This document shows positions 10,175-21,183 of a stretch of 64,000 nt of DNA, one piece after another. Made by a program: the position numbers and the translations under genes. Position 1 is the first letter of the stretch; the number at the start of each line of letters is the position of its first letter. The DNA comes from Symsagittifera roscoffensis. Lineage: Eukaryota; Xenacoelomorpha; Acoela; Convolutidae. The DNA lies in the NCBI RefSeq assembly GCF_963678635.1, contig NC_087063.1:21520701-21584700 (forward strand). The letters run 5' to 3'. The notes beneath the pieces were generated by a model. The model worked only from the letters and a program-made list of their open reading frames with translations. It had not been told where the DNA came from and ran no database searches.

Positions 10175-12904
10175 ACTTTTTGGTTTATGGCAATCAAATT
10201 TTTTGGTTTATGAAACGTGTTAGTCATACAGTTTCCATATATGAAAAATCACTAATCATAGACCTTTCATGCATTTTTCTGCAGGTAAATTTAGAGACTT
10301 GTGCGAATTAACATGTTTAGAGATTTGTCTCTGGACTCCAGGAAGATACATATACCAACTTGTTTGCCTACCAAGTGCACAGTTTGGCCTCGTAATGAAC
10401 TTGTTTTCGTTTTTTAAAAAATTTTCCCCAATTGCAAGTTCAACTATTTTTTGATGTGCTAGATTGGTTCAATTCCATTTGAAATGACGGCTGAATCTTA
10501 TTACATTACCAATTTGGCTACGCATTTTTGATCATTAAATCGCCAAATCAACAAATCTCACTTCAGACTTCCATTTTTTGCGAAAAAAATCACAGGTGAA
10601 AAACCTCCGTAGTTGAACTCAAGGCATAAAAAATTTTCAGTTCAAAATAAAGTTTTTATTGAATTGGGGGAATATTTTCGAAACAAAAACGAAAACACTT
10701 TTTACTCGTTTACACTTTTACTTACACTTTTACGTTGAAAATTGTTATACTTTATTTTTGATGTAGCAAGGCAGTCTTCTAAACATTCAGCACTTCGCCC
10801 TGATACAGCAGTCTTGCTGTTGTTGTCGACAAATTAGTGCGAGTTGGATCTATAAAAAAATGTCCTTTTTGAACCCGAATATTTTTCAAAGATTGTTCAA
10901 AACGCTTTTGCTCTAAAAAATTGCTCGTAGGCCCCTCAATATTCTTGGCGAAAAACAAATTTTTCCTTAAAGTATATCATTTTTGTACGGGCTTGGTTAT
11001 ACGACTAGAAATATTTTACGATTAAACTACATAAAGGAAAACTATTTCGAAATGCTATTTTATATAAGGTTTTTTCCAAAACGGCCAAAGAATTAAATCG
11101 AAACGGTTAACAAAAAATTGGAATGATCTTCAGTCGAAATTTTTTTTCTCCGGAATTTCGGTCGAAATTTTTTTTTATCCGAGCTTGGTTCGAATGGTTT
11201 TTTCTGGGTCAAATTCTAGTCAAAAAAATTATGCTCGGTCGAGCTTCGGACTGAACAAAAAATTTGTCAATCTGGAGAATTGAGTCTTGGATAGTTTCGT
11301 GGGAATAATTCGTATCATGATTTTTTCGGGTCAAATGGGTCTGATCACAAATCAAACAGCGCGACCCGGTAAAGGTCAAACGTTCAGCTAAAAAAGTTAT
11401 AAAAATGGTTAAAGTAGTTAGATTTAAGCGGTTAGTCCAAATTTTGTCGTTTTTTTTGTGCGCAAAGTCGGATTGTTTAACATCGGCAAATAGCATAAGA
11501 TCTAGAGTTTTTAGGATGCAATAATTGGGTCCAAAGCTAAAAGATGAACTCATTCAACCCTTTTTTTTTGGAAAATTGGCTCATTCAGACCCATACTAGA
11601 AAATAGAGACCAAAAATTGGGCCCATTCTTTCTCTTCTCAAAGATAGGGCCCAATTTGCTGAAAACTTAGCTCAATCACCTCCTATGCTAAAGTTTGAGC
11701 TCATTTGGCTCGTTTTTCTCAAAATTGGGCTTATTCAGAGCCCTTAATGTAACCAAAAGAGATATCAAAATGATGTATGATGCATATGATTGATGAGCAG
11801 ACTGCTTGTAACAAACAAAACAATTCGTGTAAACCTCGACTCGGAAACAGCATTTCATAGGGTTGAAAATTTCGTGCTAGGTACCATGGGGAAGAGTTAA
11901 AGATATCTTTTCTCAGCCCTATCGGCTGGCTGCTGCTGATACCGAAGGTCAAAGAGCTTGCAACTGAGAGAGTTCAATCGACTCTTATCAGATGGAGCTA
12001 AATTGACAAGGATCTTTTGAAATTAAGGCTAATTTCTTTGGTTCCCTTTTTGCTACAAGTTTCCGACATCCTCTTCTGTCGACATGCTATAAAAGTTTGA
12101 GCTAAAAACACAAAATTTGAGGCAAAACTACTTCCGATGTAAATTTTATGCTAACTATGGATGATCATTATCATTATTGGGTTTTTGCATTGAAGGGACG
12201 CTATAATAGAAAAGAGCCAAAATCATATCTTTGGCATGCGTTCCTTTGACATAATAATTTAGCAGATGGCAGCATGAATGGTCGATTAACTTTTCAAATG
12301 TATACCCATATTTTAAATCGTCTTCAGCATTTGACATTTTGTTCCCGTTTTAATCCTGTTTTTGTAAGTGAACCTCTCCTTACATTTAATTTAAGTTAAA
12401 CACAACTGAGTTTTGATCAGTTCTCCAATAAAATTTTAATGTGCTTTAAAAATTTGTGCCATTGTTTTCTATTGAATACCTAGTCAATTTTCTGTCAAGT
12501 TGACTGAGCTTTTGACAGATTTCTCCAATCAAAGAAAAAAGCGGTTAGTTATTGACTTTAAAAATAACAGATGTTTCGAAATCACTTTTTTGCCTCCATT
12601 GTCAGAAAACTTGCGTATAATTAAAAAAAACTAGATAAAAAACTAGTCAAAAAATTTAACAAAAACACAGATTTTAATAGAAAAAGACTGCCCTTAATGA
12701 TTAGGCAGCACTTTAGTAAGCTTGATCCAACATGGTTCCACTCACAATGTAGAAAACAAAGTGATAGATTTTGCGTCTATTTACGCTATATTGGAATCAA
12801 TTAACTTGGTTTTATTCAATTAGAAAAAAATTCTTAGGCAGTACAAAAACGCTTGCATACAAAGGCAAATCCCTTAAGTCTGCGATACCATTGAAATCTG
12901 AAAA
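10175..12904. other. AT-rich non-coding stretch
   Basis: No gene recognised in 2.7 kb. Contents: the short motif at 10768-10815, Lys/Phe/Asn-rich chance frames on both strands, and between about 11570 and 11745 three or four imperfect segments built on AAAATTGGGC.CATTC and GCTCA.TT.GCTC. None looks like a promoter or RNA gene. Confidence 0.4.
10768..10815. repeat. Short conserved motif, copy 2
   Basis: Second copy of the 5667-5713 motif, with CACTTCGCCCTGATAC followed by AGCAGTCTTGCT. Surrounding sequence is unrelated. Confidence 0.5.
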
Positions 12905-13090
12905 GAGATATGTTTTTGATTCAAAAACTATTCAAATTCAAACAACCGGAAAGAATGGAGAAAAAAATTGGGTTTTTTTTCTTCAATTTGTCAGTTTGTA
13001 ACACCCACACGCTTAGTAAAGTACAAGGGTATGAATTTGGCGTCTCATGTTTTTTTGATACAACCAAATTGTTGACTTCATCTCAATCAT
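12905..13090. repeat. Diverged repeat, copy 1
   Basis: Related to 13925-14118. Shared order: ATTCAAAAACTA.TCA, GAATGGA.A.AAA.ATTG, a T-run, TTCAATTTGTC, TAACAC.CACACGCTTAG, then TTTTTTTGA.AC.AA. Identity is moderate and there are no coding frames in common. The family is unknown. Confidence 0.5.
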
Positions 13091-13330
13091 CTATGCCCAC
13101 GCCTGTTATTTGAAATCCCGTATTTTCTCGGGGGGCAGATTTTCAAAAAAATTTCGAACTATTTTTTAGGTCAACCAAATTGATGTTCCAAGGAGCTCTT
13201 CAAAGCAGTAAAAAGACCTTTTTTTTTAAGCAAATTTTCTGCTCCGCAGGCAAAATTTTGAAAAAACAGTCCAAAAAAGGCGTTTTTAGGCATTTTTTCT
13301 AAAAATGTTGACCAAAAAATCGCGTATATA

Positions 13331-13628
13331 CCCTTCTTAAAGTTTGTTGGGCTACGTAAGGCGCTCTTTTTGATATAATTATGTCTGTGATAGACTGGGT
13401 ATTTTTGGCGTAAATTTTGATTAACTAAGAAAAGCCAAAATGACCCATTTTTGTGGTAAAATTTTGGGCCCGAATTTTGCAGTACAAATAACACCATATT
13501 AATTCTGCTAAAATTTTAAGCAACTCTTGTCTTCATAAGTTTTCACCTAAACTTAACCCAATTTGAGAAAAACGCGTTTTAAATTTCAAGGTTAACGCGT
13601 TTTGTCTGGTTAATTTAAATCAGCACTG
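13331..13628 (-). mobile_element. Tc1-type MITE, right half only
   Basis: This segment aligns with the right arm of the complete MITE at 17659-18393: AAAGTTTGTTG.GCT, TTTTGATATAATT, AAAAGCCAAAATG.CCCATTTT, GTAAAATTTTGG, CACCATATTAATT, CTTAACCCAATTTGAGAAAA, and the terminus TTTAAATCAGCACTG at 13614-13628, followed by TA. The left arm is missing. It is a single-ended or deleted copy, more diverged than the other. Confidence 0.7.
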
Positions 13629-13924
13629 TAGACACAAACACATAGACACATCAAATTAAAAAGAGTTGCAAAAATCAAAGCTGAGATTCTATTATCTGAA
13701 GAAAACAAGAAATGTAAAAATTAAAAATGGAATGATTTCAAAGTTCACTCTCAATTTTCATCGATCAACCGCGAAGTGATCAGGGGCGGTTTCTTTAAGC
13801 CTGTCATTGGTTTTACTTGTTACTTCAATAAACGTGAAAATACAAAATGAATCGACTAGCGTGCCCTTTTTCAATAATAAATAACCAAGCAAAATTCTGA
13901 ATGTTGCAATACTCATGAAACTTG

Positions 13925-14118
13925 ATGAAAAATTTATTGTTTCAAAAAACTACTCATATACCATTGGGAAAAAATGGAAAGAAAGATTGCTGTTTTTTTT
14001 GTTCAATTTGTCTTTTTATAACACTCACACGCTTAGAAAAACACATAAAAAATGACTGAAATAGCGTAGCCTATTTTTTTGAGACCAACTGCTGGCGTCA
14101 ATTTAATTTCATACTTTT
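13925..14118. repeat. Diverged repeat, copy 2
   Basis: Second copy of the 12905-13090 segment, in the same orientation and about 1.02 kb away. The half MITE lies between the two. Confidence 0.5.
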
Positions 14119-14214
14119 TAATTGTCCTCATACAAATGCTAAATGAATCAGCAAATCGCGCGTTAATGATTTGTAATTAGCCTAACTAGAAATTTTCAAA
14201 CGCCCAAAATGCGT

Positions 14215-14748
14215 CATTATGGCTATAATATTAAAATCAAAACTGTTATAATTGATTTTTATGGCTCTTATATTAAAACCATTTTGCAATATGGAATAAG
14301 GATGTATGGTTGCACTTCCCACACTAACCTTTTACCCCTTTTTTGATCCAAAATAAAATTTTTCGATTGATTTTTTTCAAAAGAAAATATGAAAGCATTC
14401 GACAAGTTTTTAATGATGAAAAGTTTTTTAAAAATTCACAAGCTGCATGTGTATGAACTCCTCAAACTTGTTTTAAGATCAAAAGCAGGACTACACCCTG
14501 AAACTTTTTTAAACGAGCTTTTTGTATTTGATAAACCGTCGTTTATGATCAGAAGGTCAACTTTTAATCTAATGAAAATTCCTAATTTCAAAAGGAAATT
14601 TCAAAGAAATTCAATTAGTTACAGAGGAGCTAAGCTCTTTGATATACTCAGACAAAATTCCCTATTTCCAAAATTTTTTGATGATCAAGTTTCCAATTCA
14701 GATACTCAACGCATTGCCCACGAAATTAGCGATTTGTTTATGCAATGA
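14215..14748 (+). pseudogene. LINE reverse transcriptase, C-terminal end
   Basis: This is the last part of the RT protein of an APE-type LINE (CR1/Jockey-like). The stretch SYIKTILQYGIRMYG near 14266-14310 is the conserved 'YP.L.YGi..WG' block after the RT core. The 119-residue open frame 14389-14748 gives the usual C-terminal extension: KIHKLHVYELLKLVL, HPETFLNELF (family: 'lP..f..lF'), then SISYRGAKLFDILRQN (family: 'S....G.klWN.lP'). The two pieces share a frame but two TGA stops lie between them, so this copy is dead. No RT core is present upstream, consistent with a 5'-truncated LINE insertion. The 3' UTR and tail are not clearly delimited. Confidence 0.72.
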
Positions 14749-17658
14749 AGAGCTAATCAAGTTCATTTTTTGTTGAAACTTTTTTTGGATGCAAGGATAA
14801 TGCCGGAGAATGACAGATGTGGAGTGCCTGCGTATTTCAAGTTTTTTCTAAGTATATTTGTATATGGTTTTCAATGCGTCTTTGGCGTTTTGAAAACCAC
14901 ATTTGTTCGCTGGTTACTGCCGCATTGGCTCAGTTGGAAGTTTACTGACCGCTTAGTACCCAATCAGTTCTACTGATGTTACAGATGCTTCAGGGGATGG
15001 GACACAGTTAGTAGAAGCAGTAACTGTAAAGTGAACAAGTTCAAGTTTTGTTTTTGAAACCTACGACTAGCAAGTTTCAGAAATTTTGAGTGATGAATTT
15101 GAACTAACTTCTTTCTTAATTTGGTTTTATACCGACTACGATTGAACAATCATTTTAAATATTGATGCAGAGCTTGGAGTTTATGTCATTAACCTGTCTA
15201 GACAATGCCTTTTATCTGCTGCTTTGTGTATTCAAACTTGAGTATTTTTTTCCAATATTCTTTTAAATTTTCACTTGTATATATTTCTCCTTGTCTTTGA
15301 AGATCTCAAATTTTGTCTTTCATTAAAGCGGGAATGCTCCGTTCGTTAACCGTCCCCCACTGTTTCTGGTGCTTCATACTTAAATTCTCGTTGTATGCAT
15401 ATTTACCATTAACAATGAGAATTAATTCTTTCGTTCTTTCTTTCTTTCAAATTCTTACAGGTGATTGAATTTACAAATTTTGATCTCAAACCAACAAAGT
15501 CTTCAAACTAAAAAAGTGTCAAAACAGCAAAGACATTTAGTTAAAAGTCGAGATCTGGCCGTATAGAAAAGGACCTTAGCATAAACTTTTTGTCATTTTC
15601 TTCAAAATTCAGAATAAAATAAACATCTGGTTTTTCTTTGGATATAATTTCCACTACTTCTATTTCAGCAAACATGATATTTTTGCTCTTCTTTGTTTGT
15701 TGGACATTTTGGGGCAGTTTGACATCAGCTTGCTCTAAGTTGTATTTTTTCTTTCCAATTAAGGTCTCGCAAAACTTAAACTCTGATTTATGAGAATTTA
15801 TCCTCTCGTTGAGATGAAAAAGCAATGTTTGCTGACTACTGGTTGAGCATCTTCCTCAACGATAAAGAAAATTATCTCACTATTTACGCTCAAAAACACT
15901 TCACGTACTGTTTTTAGGAGTCTCGCGCGTTTGTTGACCAAAACTTTGTCATATATTTCTTGAGTTTGTTGAGCGAAAGTGAAAAGCTGAGTGGCAAGAT
16001 AACTCGCTTAAACTTTTTTAAATTACGCATTGTAAAACCATTGCAATCACTTGAAAAATCTGTTTTAAATTGGAAACTATTATTTTTGACAGCAGTTGTT
16101 CTGATGATACTAAATCTTTTACCCGTAAAAATTTTTCGCACCGGTAAAAAAAAGATGAAAGCTTGCAACCAATTGGGAACGGAACAAGGTGAGACAACGC
16201 GCGTTTAAATGAGCTGAAGGCAAGACTCAAACGGAGCGGAAGTTTATTACGGAACTTTTCAGGTAGGATATTTTAATAAGCGGGATGTTGAAATTGCAGC
16301 TCACTCATTGCAAACCTGATGACTCATGGATAACCGAGTAAATGCTCAATCAATTATAAATTTTAATTTCAACTTTCAATTTCAAAATTGCACAAAAACA
16401 TTCTTTGAGAGCTGTACACAAAAAAAACAAGTGACTCTAAAGTTATTTTCTAAAATAATTTTTAAAAAAACTATATGAATGGATGATTTGTTTCTCCTAG
16501 GCTTACCGCCAGGCCTATCTTGTGGCAACGATGCTCTCAGGGAAAAACATCTGAGCTGGAAGTAATGTTCGAGATCATTGACCAACTGGAAGCACATAAT
16601 TAATTTTACCATTTGAAATTTTGCTTTAGCCTGTCAAAAACACTATTTTTTTGCGAGCCTTCTTGTAGCAAACTGAAATTTTGAATGGTGCGACGAAAGT
16701 TCAACCGATTGATATTTTATGGTATCAAAATTAAAAACAATTGATAACCAATTTGCAAGCAATCATACCGACAGCCAAATGTGGTTTAAGTGTTTCTTGC
16801 CTTCGCCTACCCGCTTTTTAGTGCTAGCATTTGATACCAAAACTAAAACTTCTAGTTTTTGGATTGTGTAGATGGGATATTAAAAAAATATGTTTTAAAG
16901 CACTGGTATGATTCTGCATATGACGTAGCATAAGAAAATGTCTGAAACAGTTTTTGATTGCACAGTTTTACAAATTATTTTGAAATCACAACATATTGAT
17001 TTAGAAAATTAAAAGCTTTCCAGTTTAAGTAGACAGTGCACTTTTAATGATGAAATTTTTTCGAAAAAGCTTGACTTTTGTAGAGCCAAGAGAAAATAAG
17101 CACAGTTTTTTTTTTTATTTGACTAATAGAGCACTAGCCTCATATCAGTTCAGTCTGTTTTTTTTTTCAAAACGGGTTTGTTTTGTGCAGGTGTTAGTTT
17201 TGTCTATCTGGTTGTGTTAAGTCCCAACCACTTAATTTTTTCCACTCTCAGTACGTCATGCTTAGCTGTACACTTCCTTGAATGAGATAACAAAGGTTTT
17301 TTGCCTTGGGAAAAAATTAAAGACAAAGTAAATAAGCGTGTTTTGACTCGCTGATATAATTGCGCGAAAGCAATTTCTCTTTTCATGATAATTTTTGACT
17401 TTCTGATTTACCCAAAGATTGCTTTCTGTACTATACACAGTAGCCACTGCAATAAAACAGAATCTGTATAAGATAAACTTTAGTTAATTTTTCATATTAG
17501 CTACTCAAGTAAGGTTATAAGCGGTTAAAATGGGTTAAACTTTTGAATTATATAAGGTGCAATTTTTAAATTGACAACGTCATCAAATTAGGATTTAAAA
17601 AATACATTCAAAACAACATATGTAGAAGCCTAAATTTGTAATCATTGTAAGCATAGTA
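14749..17658. other. AT-rich non-coding stretch
   Basis: No gene firmly recognised. A 94-residue minus-strand frame (15541-15825) has a globular-looking composition (IMFAEIEVVEIISKEKPDVY) and might be a host exon, but I cannot place it and splice sites are not obvious. Overlapping frames at 15914-16230 on both strands exclude one another. The rest is low-complexity AT DNA. Confidence 0.4.
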
Positions 17659-18393
17659 CAGTGCTGATTTAAATTATCCGGACAAAACGAATAAAACTTG
17701 AAATTTCAAACTCGTTTTTCTCAAATTGGGTTAAGATTAGACAAAAAAGGAAGAGAACAAAAGTTGCTTAGAATTTCACCAGAATTAATATGGTGCCATT
17801 TTTTCTCCGAAATTCTAAACAAAAATTTCACCCCAAAAATGGGTCATTTTGGCTTTTTTCAATTAATCAAGAATTACGCTGAAACTACTTTGTTAATTGA
17901 TAAGAAAATTATATCACAGGAAGCCTCTTAATCAGCTCAACAAAGTTTAAAAATGTTTAAATCTCCAAAAATTAGCGCAAATTGTTTAAAATATATTTTT
18001 AAACAGACATTCTGGGTTTTATTCATTAAAAATCACATTTATTGGTTATCAAGTGAAAATTTTTTCTCTTATACTGGTTTTTGGAGATTTAACCCCCCTT
18101 TTTAAACTTTGTTGAGCTGATTAAGAGGCTTCGTGTGATATAATTTTCTTATCAATTAACAAAGTAGTTTCAGCGTAATTCTTGATTAATTGAAAAAAGC
18201 CAAAATGGCCCATTTTTGGGGTAAAATTTTGGTAGAGAATTTCGGAGAAAAAATGGCACCATATTAATTTTGGTGAAAATTTAAGCAACTTTTGTTCTCT
18301 TCACTTTTTGTCTAATCTTAACCCAATTTGAGAAAAACGCGTTTGAAAATTCAAGTTTTGTTCGTTTTGTCCGGATAATTTAAATCAGCACTG
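17659..18393. mobile_element. Tc1/mariner-type MITE, complete, 735 bp
   Basis: The ends are identical inverted repeats of at least 33 bases beginning CAGTGCTGATTTAAATTATC, with TA on each side (17657-17658 and 18394-18395). CAGTGCTG is the start of the classic Tc1 terminal repeat, and TA is the Tc1/mariner target site. The inverted identity continues inward for about 300 bases per arm, leaving a central ~130-base spacer, so the whole element could fold into a hairpin. It encodes no transposase and would depend on one supplied elsewhere. The arms are nearly identical, so the copy is younger than the half copy at 13331-13628. Confidence 0.88.
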
Positions 18394-18395
18394 TA

Positions 18396-19192
18396 CAATT
18401 AAAAGATAATGGCAAAGATAAATGAAACCATCAAACCCAATAATGAAGCCAGAAATTGTATGCTTACATATAGAAAAATTTCGCATTTCACTAGTTAAAA
18501 CAATTTTTCTTGAACACTGATGTGTTGATGACAGTTTTTTTTCGAAATTTTAGTGTCGAGCAAATTCAGTTATCTCTTTCCAGATCAGAAACAAATTCGT
18601 GTAGAGGCAACTGAACCATGTTTATCGAATGTTGTTTTTTCAACTCGTTTGATTTTTATGTAACAAACTGTCCGTAACCACCATGCTTTTGCAAAAAAAA
18701 GTTCTTACTGGCGAGGTTTTCTCGTAGTTAGACGACTGAATTCCTTTCAGTCCTGTTCTCATTTTCTATGCAGGATTTAAGCACGACATAGGCTGTTTAT
18801 GATATAAAGTTTGAAGGTTGAGGTTACTAAACTGCTCTGGAAAAAATTTACTTATAAACTACTAGAGAAGCTTACAACAAAATATAGGGCCCGGTTTTTA
18901 AGTATTTCAATTAAAGCGAACTGTTGTTGACAAATTTGGTGTTGAAAGTCTTTTTTTAACTCATTGTTAGTTTTTAAGTTTTTTGATTTTCTGGGACAAA
19001 CTATCCGGGACACCTTGTTTTTCATCAAGAACTTAACATTTTTTTGCGTTTTTTATAAGTTCACTCATGTCGCTCAATAAAAAAGTTCATTCCATGGTAA
19101 TTCAAAAATTGCTATTTTGGAGGATGAATGGTTTGGATGTTATATTCAGTTGTTGAGGATGCATTAAATGCTTAAAATTATGTGCAGTTTTT
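18396..19192. other. AT-rich non-coding stretch
   Basis: No gene, repeat or RNA recognised. Confidence 0.45.
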
Positions 19193-19594
19193 TTGTTCCG
19201 ACTTTCGGTACGAAAGCAACGGAATATTTGTTCCGACTTTCGGTACGAAAGTAACGGAATATTTGTGCTCGGGGTGGGTTTTTTTTTCTTCAAAAGATAT
19301 TGTTGTCCTGAGCTTAAATTTGAAAAAAATATTCCACCTGTGATCATTTTTCGTAGAGTTATGAGGGTTTAAAGATTGCCATTTTGGTCATTTTGAGCAA
19401 TTTGGGACAATTAACGCGCGATATAATTCGCGCTATTAACGCGTAAGTGGAGATTTAATCCGTCTTATAAATCGTTCCAAATTGGTTGAACGAAGCTTAT
19501 TTGCCATAATTGATTTGTTACAAGGAACGAAATCTCTCTTTTTGTACTTTATATGGCGTGTGGGGGGATGATTTTCATAAAAAATTTCAAATTT
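19193..19594. repeat. Dispersed ~400-bp repeat, copy 2
   Basis: Second copy of 5193-5604. Its left end is itself duplicated: the ~35-base unit TTGTTCCGACTTTCGGTACG... occurs twice in tandem (19193-19228, then 19228-19262). The unit contains a perfect ACTTTCG-GTA-CGAAAGT hairpin, which could be a terminal structure. This copy abuts the start of the large retroelement region. Confidence 0.8.
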
Positions 19595-20112
19595 TCATAA
19601 AAAATTTCTGATATTCCGAACGATAACAGAACTACCCGGAATCGTAAGACGACCTCGAAATTGAGACGACATACGACAAAGTTGAAACTTACCATATAGT
19701 TATATGATTGTACGGCAAAAGCCAACACAAACTCTTATATTTAGAATCTTATTAGCAATGAATTTAGATTTTCATTTGCAAACATAAAATCTTGAAGTCA
19801 ATCTTCATAATCATTTCAGGCGCTAAACAAAATTATTAATATACAATAACGATTGATAAAAAGATCCCAAATCGTTTTCTTAAATTCTGCAGTCTTATAT
19901 AAAACATGTTTGAAAAATATTTATTGAAAATCAAAACAAAAATTAGTAGCATGACAATAATTTGTTAGTAATCATAAAATCATCTGTTGTCCCAGCTTCA
20001 TCACCTAAACATAACAGCAATCATAAGCTCACTAATATCATTAAAAAACTAAATCTTTTTCTTAAATAAATTTAAACCATTTTAAACTAAAATTCATTTA
20101 ATTTTAAAATCA

Positions 20113-20198
20113 GATCATCAAGGCTTATCCTTGGATCTTAATCAATTTCCTATTTCACTAAATTCAAAAACCTGATCATCAAGGCCTATCCTTGGATC
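20113..20198 (+). repeat. Two hairpin repeats in the element leader
   Basis: The 25-base sequence GATCATCAAGGC.TATCC.. occurs at 20113-20137 and 20174-20198 with one difference. Each can fold: GATC plus CAAGG pairs with CCTTG plus GATC around a short loop. In retroelements, paired leader hairpins near the 5' end often serve RNA packaging or dimer formation; applying that here is inference. Confidence 0.55.
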
Positions 20199-20255
20199 AA
20201 AAAGAACAATTTTGTTCTCCCCCACCCACTTAGCAAGTGTCTAACGACCTCAAAC

Positions 20256-20620
20256 GTCGATTCACTATCCAACCCTTCCAAAAAACCCAAGACTAAAAGA
20301 AATTTTTCAACAAAACTAACCATTCAAATTAGGATAAACAGTGAAGAACTTCGGTTATTCATCCTTCACTTGAACCCTCCTCTTACCAGACCCAGGATAA
20401 ATTTTAGACTTAGTAAGTTTAAAATAGTATCTAACGAACTACTTGCGTTCTAATTATACCTGAACCTTGTGGATCGATTTACTATTCTCCAACCCTTGAA
20501 CAAAATCACTACCCCTAAGTAAGATTAAGTAAGTTAACACCTTAGCTTATACTAGCCACGAGAAAGTAAAAAATCATTCTTCGGAATCGATATACTTTTC
20601 TCTCCAACCCTGAACAAATA
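20256..20620 (+). repeat. Leader repeat, three to four diverged units
   Basis: A motif of the form TCGAT.TAC...CTCCAACCCTTGAAC.AA occurs near 20258, 20473 and 20587, with a weaker version near 20350. Possible splice donors GTAAGT are seen at 20413 and 20529. This leader lies directly upstream of the first ORF. The donors could join the leader to the distant env region, as errantiviruses and retroviruses do, but no transcript evidence is available. Confidence 0.45.
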
Positions 20621-20715
20621 GACCCAGGTCAAGCTAACCAAAAAATCGTAAGGACTAACAGTCTAAGAAAATAGAAATCATCTAACAACTTTTTGCATCC
20701 CTCATCCTAAACCTT

Positions 20716-21183
20716 ATGTCATTCAAAAATCTAGGAAATAAACAAACAATCGTTTTACACAACTGTGAAATAGATAACCAAAAATACGATCTTGTAATCA
20801 CACCTCATACACAAACAGTTGGATATATTAGAACAAAACGACTAACAATAAAAAGAAAAATAATAAACAAACAAAGACAAATCACACGAAAAAGATTTTC
20901 AAAAAATAGAAAGGCATTTTCAGAATCAGAAGCCAGCAATTTAGATGAACTCTACAAATTAAAAGAATCGATTGATAAAAATTGTCCCATTCACGATCAA
21001 TTATATTTTTCCGACTCAGAAACAACTTCAAATTCATCAAAAAGAGGAAAAAGAAGAATAAAAAAGCAATATAAACAAAAACCAGTACACTTGTATAATT
21101 GGAATCAACCAATTAGACACATCAATAGTTATATAGTAACAGTCATTAAACGGAAAAATGAGCCACAGCCACACTCAAAGTGA
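20716..21183 (+). CDS. Basic leader ORF of the large retroelement
   Basis: A 155-residue open frame, the first in the element, overlapping the beginning of the gag region by 26 bases in another frame. It is strongly basic, with Arg/Lys clusters at residues about 38-68 (RTKRLTIKRK, KRFSKNRK) and 115-125 (KRGKRRIKKQYKQK). An acidic Ser-rich patch lies just before the second cluster (YFSDSETTSNSS). There is no signal peptide, membrane segment or zinc motif. I recognise no family. A position before gag and Arg-rich patches suggest a small nucleic-acid-binding regulator, in the manner of Rev- or Tat-like accessory proteins, or an N-terminal part of gag. Both are guesses. The frame looks whole. Confidence 0.5.
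   Translation: MSFKNLGNKQTIVLHNCEIDNQKYDLVITPHTQTVGYIRTKRLTIKRKIINKQRQITRKRFSKNRKAFSESEASNLDELYKLKESIDKNCPIHDQLYFSDSETTSNSSKRGKRRIKKQYKQKPVHLYNWNQPIRHINSYIVTVIKRKNEPQPHSK

Noticed and set aside
14931-14985. tRNA-like A box TGGCTCAGTTGG near 14931
   Set aside because: No proper B box follows at tRNA spacing and no cloverleaf can be drawn by eye.
15541-15825. 94-residue minus-strand frame as a host exon
   Set aside because: Composition looks protein-like, but no family, splice sites or neighbouring exons could be identified.
19595-20715. A 5' LTR of the large element matching its 3' side
   Set aside because: No shared sequence with 35.8-37.1 kb was found by eye, so LTRs are not annotated.
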